A stretch of 64,000 bases of DNA. Source: Catellatospora coxensis (GTDB lineage: Bacteria; Actinomycetota; Actinomycetes; Mycobacteriales; Micromonosporaceae). The position numbers and the translations under genes were made by a program. Shown one piece after another: positions 58,801 through 64,000 of the stretch. A model generated the notes under the pieces. It worked only from the letters and a program-made list of their open reading frames with translations, was not told the DNA's origin and did no database searches. The stretch lies in NCBI RefSeq assembly GCF_016862635.1, contig NZ_BONI01000025.1, forward strand, positions 1 through 64,000. Reading direction: 5' to 3'. How positions within the stretch are numbered: position 1 is the first letter of the stretch; the number at the start of each line of letters is the position of its first letter.

Positions 58801-61800
58801 GGCCGGTGCGAGCGGCATGAAGCCGTCGAACGTCGACGGCAGGACGGCGACAGTGAGCGCCGCGGAGGCGCAGGCGGCCGGCAAGGTCGGCGCGACCGCC
58901 GGCGGCGACGTCATCACCCGGATCCCCATCCCCGGCAGGACCGAAGACAAGGAGCCCACCGGCATCGGGTACGACGGCGACGTCTGGGTCCACGACTACA
59001 ACGCGCGGACCAACACCGCCTACACGGTGGCGGGCAAGCCGACCGGGAAGGTCTTCGACGCGGCGTGGAGCCCCGAGTACCGGGCGTTCGACATGGCACT
59101 CGACACCAGGACCGGTGACATGTGCCAGATGGAGGACAGCCCGGCCAGCTACATCCACTGCTTCGACCGCACGACCGGCAAGGAGACCCGGCAGATCAAG
59201 GGCAACTGGTCCACGCTGCAGCTGACCGGACTCGCCTACAACCCGGCGGAGGACGTGTTCTACGTCGGCGGCCGGGTCAACGGCATGATCGGCACGGTCG
59301 CCGGGACGTCGCACGACAACCCGGGCGCGCTGCTGTCCTTCTGCGCCCCGCCGCTGCCCGAGGTGGCAGGCCTGGCCTACAACCAGGCGTCCGACACCAT
59401 CTGGTACACCGACCTCACCGCGAACCGGCCCACCCGCCTGCTCCAGGTCGACCCCGTCGACTGCTCGCTGGTGAACGCGTGGTGGTTCCCCGGCAAGCAG
59501 CCCAACCAGGGCGGCGGCCTCGAGACCGACTCGACCGGCGCGCTGTGGGCGGCGGACCAGGTCGCCGATGACGTCGTGCTGGTCGACGTCGAGGACGACC
59601 TGATCACCGACCTGCCGTGGCTGTCGCTCTCCTCGACTGGGGGCACCCTCGCCCCGGGCAGGTCGGCGACCGTCCAGGTCTCGATCTCCGCGAAGGGCGC
59701 CAAGCCCGGAGTCCTCGGCGCGAACATCGTGGTGCGGTCCGACTCCGGACGCCAGTCCAAGACCTACGTCCCGGTGACGCTGACGACCACGAAGTATCAG
59801 GTCGGCGTCAACGCGGGCGGCCCGAAGTCCACCGACGGCTCCGGCTACACCTGGTCCGGCGACCAGGCCGCCGGCAAGACGGCGTGGGGCTACGAGGGCA
59901 GGACGAAGGTCACCTCCACGAAGTCTCCGATCGCCGGCACGGCCGACGACGCCCTGTTCCAGTCGCAGCGCACCACGTCGGAGAAGGAGTTGTTCTACCG
60001 CTTCCCCGGCGCGCCCAAGGGCACCTACGTGATCGATCTCGGGTTCGCCGAGATCGAGAAGGCGGCCAGGGGCAAGCGGGTGTTCGACGTCCTCGTGGAC
60101 GGCACGCTGGTGGAGTACGCGTACGACCCGGCCGCGGCCGTGGGGCAGAACACCGCCGACTGGCGCACCGCCGTCGTGAAGCACGAGGGCGGTCCGCTGA
60201 CCGTGGAGCTGCGCGGTTCGAAGGGCCTGAAGGCCCCGACCATCGCCGCGCTGCGGGTCACGCTCGACCCGCGCGCGGACACGGCGGCACCGGAGCCGGA
60301 GCCCGAGCAGCCGGACCCGGGTCCCGTGCCGGTGGCCCCCGCCGGCCGCTCGTACTCGATGAAGGTGACCGACGGGCTCTACCGCCAGGGCACGGAGGAG
60401 TCCGGGTGGCACGGCGACGACCTCTGCGGCGTGCTGTGGTTCGGCTCCGGTTTCCTGGCCCCGTTCTACGACACGGCCTGGGACGGCGTGTGCGTGACGA
60501 CGAACGGCACGCTGACCTTCGACCGCGCCAGCACGCTGGGGTACAACACGGAACTGCCGTCGCCGTACCCGATCGACGCGGTCTATCCGTTCTGGGACGA
60601 CCTCGTCGTCGACGACGAGGCGGGGATCTACTTCGGCACGACCGAGGTGGACGGGCAGGCGGCGCAGGTCATCGAGTGGCGCGACGTCACCTTCTACAGT
60701 GACCAGACCGCTCGCGTGAGCTTCTCGGTCACCCTGATCGCGGACGGACGGATCCAGATCGGGTACGGCGACGGCGTCGGCGGCGACAACCCGCTCACCC
60801 AGGGGTCGTCGGCGACGGTCGGCGTGGAGAGCCTGAACCGCAACCCCGCGCACCAGTACTCCTTCGAGCAGCCGATCCTGAAGGCCGGCCTGGGGCTGGA
60901 GTACACGCTCCCGGCCGCAGGCACGATCGAGGGCACGGTCACCGACAAGAACGACGGCAAGCCGATCGCGGGAGCGATCGTCACGCTCAGGGGACCGAGC
61001 GGTGAGCGCGTCATCACGACCGACGTGAAGGGCCGGTGGAAGGCGCAGGCGCTGCTCGGCGACAACACCGTGCAGGTCGAGGCGCCGAACTACGTCACCG
61101 CGGGCCGCCCGGTGACGATCGCCAAGAAGGATCAGGCCGAGGTGGTCGACACGCCGTTGGCCACGGGCATCGCCACCGTCACCGGGGGTGACTTCGACTG
61201 GTTCCTCGACAAGGGCCGGAAGGCGACGGCCGGGGTGATCGTCACCAACACCGGCACCGCTCCGCTCGAGGTGCGGATCAGCGAGCAGAAACGCACCGGC
61301 GACGGCGGGCACGAGGCCGCCGACCTGCCGTGGCTGACCCTCACGGGCGCGGCCGCGACCGGCACGGTCACGCTCGCCGTCGGCGAGTCCACCACGGTCA
61401 CGGCGACGGCCGACAACGCCGGCATCGAACCGGGTGTGCTCGTCGGGGACGTGCTCGTGGCGTCCGACGCGGGCAAGGGCGAGGTCCAGTTCAAGCCGGT
61501 GCGCCTGGCGACCTCGGCCTACTGGAAGGGCGTCGACGTCGGCGGATCCGGGTACGTCGGCGCCGACGGCTTCGTCTGGTCGCCCGACCAGCAGCTCGGC
61601 TCGCGGCCGTGGGGTTTCGTCGGCGGCAAGGTGCGTTCCACCAGGGCCGACATCGCCGGCACCGAGGACGACGCGCTGTTCCGCACCCAGCGGACCGGCG
61701 AGACGTTCAGCTACGTGTTCAAGAACGCTCCCGCCGGGACGTACCGGATCAGCCTCGACTTCGCGGAGCTGGAGAAGGTCAAGGCCGGTGATCGTGCCTT

Positions 61801-61996
61801 CGACGTCCTGGTCGACGGCAAGATCGCACTCTACGACCACGACGTGCAGGCGAAGGCGGGTGCGCTGACCGCGGACGTGAACATGGTCATCGTCGAGCAC
61901 GCCGGTGGCGATCTGAGGATCGAGCTTCGCCGGGAGAAGGGCGAGGGCGACCCGATCCTCAACGCGCTGAAGGTCCAGCTGGACCCGCGCCTGTGA
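55802..61996 (+). CDS. Very large secreted subtilase (S8) with repeated accessory domains
   Basis: A 2064-residue exported protease. A signal sequence (ALAASLAAAIGLSMIQAAPASA) precedes a pro-domain to ~170. The S8 catalytic domain (~175-480) has Asp201 (NIDSGV), His247 (GHGTHTMG) and Ser422 (GTSMAAPH). C-terminal accessory units follow: carboxypeptidase-regulatory-like beta domains (TGVVTANGAPVPAAEVTI), a DGEYLRGTD / FWDDLVVDD region found twice in related forms (~660-860 and ~1515-1700), and two malectin-like domains (~1335-1490 and ~1910-2060; VGGSGYVGADGFVWS, DDALFRTQRT). These should bind glycans or the surface. The ATG 55802 is listed; the GTG at 55808 has better-spaced AAGGA. It lacks a protease partner gene; the LAL regulator upstream may control it. 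Confidence 0.9.
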   Translation: MHVKFKALAASLAAAIGLSMIQAAPASAAEPDPGTANKIDSSLTDRFRTEPASDFWITFDTKADLGPAKKITDWTARGRFVYDALTAAAKNSLASVSTELDRAGVKYTSYPIANTVLVKGGTQQLALNMAAKVQVAEIHATPQVALVEPVDKKSPADQAARPASAKAAAAGAATWGLDAIRAPEAWAMGGTGAGITVSNIDSGVQFDHPALMRQYRGTKPDGTVDHDYNWMATRGTCTGAPCDDNGHGTHTMGTIVGADGANHVGVAPDARWIATNGCCDSSGVESLLRSGWWLLAPTDVHGNSPDPSKRPHVINNSWGQNVEHNFDDFFRAVDEAWTAAGIFSVWSSGNTSPYAACDTVSSPGSAESAYSVGATKSDGTLALFSRKGEGEGGRIKPEISAPGEAVYSSYPNNSYVEMSGTSMAAPHVAGAVAALWSYDPTLIGQVEATRRLLGESAVDVDDTECGGTAEVNNKYGEGRLDLVRLLELAPRQGGTLTGVVTANGAPVPAAEVTISGPFSRSIGTDKDGRFTTNLPVGDYRLSAEVFGYLTATADVTITLGQDVSVTLPLTAAARHDISGRVVDDKKRPVPNADVSVKDTPLKPVRTNADGAFTISAVPEGEYALSVKPNACLSPTTVPLTVGAQNESREIPVGLVVDKGGYSCAVSDGEYLRGTDPVAFDGSVWAAVQLPFPIALYNGSHDTLGVGLRGVISPDPDSGPGPGTGGAGVFPFYVESPVEFAPGGGVFTAATKVDGEDAFVVEYRNTRLWAYPIRSEYTEPVNFSATFTRSGTVILGYGDGIGTDDPVTAGANGVTGIQGWAGVDGIRFSDSAPVLRDGMIVTYDMPDFGYLDATVVDKNDGLPVAGAKVSFTDKNGLVETVTTNGTGIVHRQLPLGDYTMTIDAPNYTTAAYPFSLDKLYANSKIDARLTTGVAGLKAGGLDALLGVDQNGVGELTLTNNGSAPLTYSLGEAARHPELDAAGATTRTGKGAASTIDLTAWKAGASGMKPSNVDGRTATVSAAEAQAAGKVGATAGGDVITRIPIPGRTEDKEPTGIGYDGDVWVHDYNARTNTAYTVAGKPTGKVFDAAWSPEYRAFDMALDTRTGDMCQMEDSPASYIHCFDRTTGKETRQIKGNWSTLQLTGLAYNPAEDVFYVGGRVNGMIGTVAGTSHDNPGALLSFCAPPLPEVAGLAYNQASDTIWYTDLTANRPTRLLQVDPVDCSLVNAWWFPGKQPNQGGGLETDSTGALWAADQVADDVVLVDVEDDLITDLPWLSLSSTGGTLAPGRSATVQVSISAKGAKPGVLGANIVVRSDSGRQSKTYVPVTLTTTKYQVGVNAGGPKSTDGSGYTWSGDQAAGKTAWGYEGRTKVTSTKSPIAGTADDALFQSQRTTSEKELFYRFPGAPKGTYVIDLGFAEIEKAARGKRVFDVLVDGTLVEYAYDPAAAVGQNTADWRTAVVKHEGGPLTVELRGSKGLKAPTIAALRVTLDPRADTAAPEPEPEQPDPGPVPVAPAGRSYSMKVTDGLYRQGTEESGWHGDDLCGVLWFGSGFLAPFYDTAWDGVCVTTNGTLTFDRASTLGYNTELPSPYPIDAVYPFWDDLVVDDEAGIYFGTTEVDGQAAQVIEWRDVTFYSDQTARVSFSVTLIADGRIQIGYGDGVGGDNPLTQGSSATVGVESLNRNPAHQYSFEQPILKAGLGLEYTLPAAGTIEGTVTDKNDGKPIAGAIVTLRGPSGERVITTDVKGRWKAQALLGDNTVQVEAPNYVTAGRPVTIAKKDQAEVVDTPLATGIATVTGGDFDWFLDKGRKATAGVIVTNTGTAPLEVRISEQKRTGDGGHEAADLPWLTLTGAAATGTVTLAVGESTTVTATADNAGIEPGVLVGDVLVASDAGKGEVQFKPVRLATSAYWKGVDVGGSGYVGADGFVWSPDQQLGSRPWGFVGGKVRSTRADIAGTEDDALFRTQRTGETFSYVFKNAPAGTYRISLDFAELEKVKAGDRAFDVLVDGKIALYDHDVQAKAGALTADVNMVIVEHAGGDLRIELRREKGEGDPILNALKVQLDPRL

Positions 61997-62004
61997 GATA
62001 GCCA

Positions 62005-62050
62005 GTGGTCAGAGCCTCCTCGGAAGGCACCCCGAGGAGGCTCTGACCAC
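62005..62050 (+). terminator. 19-bp stem-loop after the subtilase
   Basis: GTGGTCAGAGCCTCCTCGG (62005-62023) pairs perfectly with 62032-62050 around an 8-base loop, starting eight bases after the stop. A strong terminator candidate that separates the subtilase from the SOS-like promoter region. Confidence 0.8.
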
Positions 62051-62109
62051 GACTCGGGCACCACCCGCTCTACCCCCTCGGCGGTGCCGCTGCCCGGTGC
62101 TAGCATCGG

Positions 62110-62131
62110 TGTTCGAACATATGTTCGAACA
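62110..62131. promoter_or_regulatory. Perfect 22-bp palindrome matching the actinobacterial LexA (SOS) box
   Basis: The core TCGAACATATGTTCGA matches the Gram-positive LexA consensus CGAACRNRYGTTCG at every position, and the symmetry extends for 22 bases. It lies about 50 bases upstream of the GTG of the small ORF at 62181, a normal position for LexA control of a promoter. LexA-repressed genes are induced by DNA damage. Confidence 0.72.
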
Positions 62132-62180
62132 GCCGTTCGGTATTCGGACGGTGCGGTTCTCGGCTGAGGGTGGGCGGGGC

Positions 62181-62468
62181 GTGGAACGTCGATGGGCAGG
62201 CAGTCTCCGGCATGGCGTGCTGTCGCGCCGTGTTCGCGACAACCAGGTGCTGTACGTGGTGCGCCGGGACTGGCCCTACCCGGCGACCCACGAGTTCGTC
62301 CTGCCCCGGTTGACCGAAGCCGAGGCGGTGCGAGCCGCCGCCGGCGACTTTCGGTACTGGCGGCCCGGCCCGCTGCGCCCGCGGTTGAGCGTGGTGCAGA
62401 TCAGCGCGAACGACCTGCGCATACACGGCCGGCGTCGCGACTGCATGGCGCCGGACTGCCCACGGTGA
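62181..62468 (+). CDS. Small hypothetical protein behind a LexA box
   Basis: A 95-residue ORF from GTG 62181, with a G-rich GGGCGGGG upstream that could act as ribosome-binding sequence. The sequence is dense with conserved-looking features (DNQVLYVVRRDWPYPATHEF, LTEAEAVRAAAGDFRYW, DLRIHGRRRDCMAPDCP) and codon use is normal, so it is probably translated. The C-terminal DC...DCP Cys pair may bind metal. I do not recognise the family. The LexA-like palindrome upstream suggests DNA-damage control; that is inference. Confidence 0.6.
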   Translation: MERRWAGSLRHGVLSRRVRDNQVLYVVRRDWPYPATHEFVLPRLTEAEAVRAAAGDFRYWRPGPLRPRLSVVQISANDLRIHGRRRDCMAPDCPR

Positions 62469-62566
62469 CGCGCCTCCAGAACCAGGCGTGACGAGTCTTC
62501 GCGGATGCCCTGGTCCGCGGCCGGACGGGCGAGCGGAGCAGCCGGGTCGAACCCTATGATCGCCCG

Positions 62567-63550
62567 ATGTTCGGACTCTTCCGCAAGCCGCCCACGCCAG
62601 ATACCGACTACGCCCAGGCCGACCTGGAGCTGCGTGCCGCACGTGACCGCGCCATCGCAGGTGACTGGGCGGCGGTCCGGCACCTGATGGACGCCACCGG
62701 CCGGGACTGGGAGCTGCGCAGCCGGCGGCTGTCGGTGCTGGGCTCCGCCGCCGGGCGATCCCCGCGTTGGCTGGACGCGTGGGAAGCCGCCGTGCCGGAC
62801 GACCCGACGGTCGCCATCCTGCGAGCCGACGCGCTGCTGGACCAGGCCGGTGAAGCCCGCGGCAGCAAGTCCGCGCGCAACACCAGCCGGGAGCAGTTCC
62901 AGGAGTTCGAGCGGCTGTCCCACCTCGCGGCCCAGGCCAGCCGGCGCGCGCTGGAGCTCAACCCGGACGACCCGTACCCGTGGGCGACCCGCATGGACAC
63001 CATGTTCGCCAACGGGCGGCGGCAGCGTGAGGAGTTCGCCGCTGCGATGGAGGAGTCGGTCAAGCGCGACCCCTTCAACTTCGAGACCCACCTGTCGGCG
63101 GTGAGCTTCCTCTGCCAGAAGTGGTACGGCTCGCACGAGCAGATGTTCGCCGCCGCCCGCGGGCCCGCCGCCGCCGCGCCGGCCGGCTCATCGGTCACGA
63201 TGCTGCCGCTGCTCGCCCACTTCGAGTACGCGCTGCGCGAGTACGGTTTCGACTCGCGGGCGGAGTCGCTGGCCGCGAAGGCGGAGTATTTCCACCGGCG
63301 CGACGTGATCCAGGAGATCGACTGGTGCGCTGCCAAGTGGCGCGCAGCGGGTGAGCCCCGCCTGGTCGGCCGGGGCATCACGCTCCGGCACTGGCTGGCG
63401 CTGGCCAACTTCCTGGGAGGGCACGACCGGAAGGGCACGAAGGCCCTGCTGGCGCAGATCGGACCGTACCTCGGAAGCACCGCGGCTTACGGCTACTTCT
63501 GGATGCGGCAGGCCCAGGGCTTCCAGGCCGTCTGGAAGTGGGCCAACTAG
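62567..63550 (+). CDS. Hypothetical helical-repeat protein
   Basis: A 327-residue protein beginning MFGLFRKPP. It is almost entirely helical, with TPR-like units (AARDRAIAGDWAAVRHLM, LDAWEAAVPDDPTVAILRADALL, ASRRALELNPDDPYPW, MEESVKRDPFNFETHLSA). The ending GSTAAYGYFWMRQAQGFQAVWKW is aromatic. The unit pattern resembles DUF4034-type proteins, but I am not sure. Probably a protein-binding scaffold; function unknown. Confidence 0.8.
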   Translation: MFGLFRKPPTPDTDYAQADLELRAARDRAIAGDWAAVRHLMDATGRDWELRSRRLSVLGSAAGRSPRWLDAWEAAVPDDPTVAILRADALLDQAGEARGSKSARNTSREQFQEFERLSHLAAQASRRALELNPDDPYPWATRMDTMFANGRRQREEFAAAMEESVKRDPFNFETHLSAVSFLCQKWYGSHEQMFAAARGPAAAAPAGSSVTMLPLLAHFEYALREYGFDSRAESLAAKAEYFHRRDVIQEIDWCAAKWRAAGEPRLVGRGITLRHWLALANFLGGHDRKGTKALLAQIGPYLGSTAAYGYFWMRQAQGFQAVWKWAN

Positions 63551-63650
63551 CAGCACCGTCGCGACTTCACGATCGGTGATGTCGACCGCCCGGCCCGACC
63601 TGCGGCACTGCCGCCGAGCGCATGGCCTGTCCCGCTGGCGAGGGGTCAGG

Positions 63651-64000
63651 TCAGCAGCAATCGAACCGGTAGTCGAACGGCCGGGCCGGGCAGGCGGTGC
63701 AGACGAACAGGTAGATCCCACCGACATCACCGAGCATCAGGCCGGCGGCATTGCGGATGGCCAGCCACGGGTGTTCCGCGGGGCCGTCCGGCGCCCATCC
63801 GGCCATCGCCGGACGGTCTTCCCGGGTGATCCACCGCTTGTCGTCACCGCGGTCGAACTCCCAGCTCGCGACAGTCAGCAGGTGCTCCATCGGCGCGCCG
63901 CATGCGCAGTCCGGCCAGTCGGGTGACTGGGTCCAGCCGGGATAACCGCCCACCTTGGTGCCGGGCGCGACCGCGAGGTCGCTCTCGTACTGCCAGCCGG
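63651..64000 (-). CDS. DUF1963-like protein, 5' end cut by window edge
   Basis: The reading frame runs to the window end, so the N-terminal part is missing. The visible C-terminal ~115 residues contain AVAPGTKVGGYPGW, PDWPDCACGAPMEHLLTVASWEFD and GGIYLFVCTACP, with CxC and CxxC pairs that look like a zinc site. Such KVGGYPxWxQ plus CxCG(A/x)PM patterns are typical of DUF1963/YwqG proteins. Function unknown. A GTG at 63953 is internal, not the start. Confidence 0.75.
   Translation of the reverse strand, partial: GWQYESDLAVAPGTKVGGYPGWTQSPDWPDCACGAPMEHLLTVASWEFDRGDDKRWITREDRPAMAGWAPDGPAEHPWLAIRNAAGLMLGDVGGIYLFVCTACPARPFDYRFDCC

Noticed and set aside
55778-61900. A 2040-codon open frame on the minus strand opposite the subtilase.
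   Set aside because: It lacks any motif and is full of Arg/Val/Gly/Asp codons expected from reading high-GC coding DNA backwards; the plus-strand frame has a signal sequence and a full catalytic triad.

Overview
The window is high-GC actinobacterial DNA. An SsgB-like sporulation protein, a conservon operon (CvnA-D), several SigE-type ECF sigma factors, a SARP/AfsR regulator, many 4-bp start/stop overlaps and GTG/TTG starts all fit a sporulating filamentous actinomycete, probably Micromonosporaceae. The genus assignment is inference.

Left part (1-20,350), mostly core-like. A minus-strand tRNA cluster (Val fragment, Cys, Gly) and a plus-strand copy of the same tRNA-Gly flank a CapA-like lipoprotein. 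Next come RNA 2'-phosphotransferase KptA, an ECF sigma factor with a membrane beta-propeller partner, a PIN/NYN-like protein, a GNAT acetyltransferase and a small membrane protein. The conservon cvnABCD lies on the minus strand, followed by a membrane-anchored hypothetical and a second sigma/membrane-partner pair. A tightly coupled five-gene operon (SWIM, DUF5691, MoxR AAA+, DUF5682, VWA; 11.6-19.0 kb) resembles the poorly understood E. coli yehLMPQ set. A PGPGW membrane protein and ssgB close the segment.

Middle part (20.5-48.8 kb), accessory. It starts at tRNA-Val(CAC). A 61-bp near-perfect direct repeat, one copy at the 3' end of that tRNA, brackets a sigma/beta-propeller pair paralogous to the one at 2.4-4.3 kb. 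Then come a GTPase and an RNase H-fold protein, a decayed MucR-like zinc-finger region, and a 21-kb surface-protein and polymorphic-toxin locus. That locus holds a secreted DNRLRE/FG-GAP protein, a secreted DNRLRE/LamG protein, and two large RHS proteins. RHS-1 ends in a Hint domain and an unassigned toxin-like tail, followed by a soluble candidate immunity protein. RHS-2 ends in a lysozyme/transglycosylase-like domain, followed by a candidate immunity protein with one membrane anchor. A 3' fragment of tRNA-Lys lies between the two toxin modules and a tRNA-His-like relic follows the second, so this region has probably been built by repeated insertion.

Right part (48.8-64 kb). A SARP/NB-ARC/TPR regulator is divergent from a small secreted zinc metalloprotease. 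A LuxR-type LAL regulator and a 2064-residue secreted subtilase with repeated accessory domains follow. A perfect actinobacterial LexA-box palindrome precedes a small conserved-looking ORF. The end holds a hypothetical helical-repeat protein and a DUF1963-like gene cut by the window edge. No CRISPR array, integrase, transposase or replication origin was recognised.
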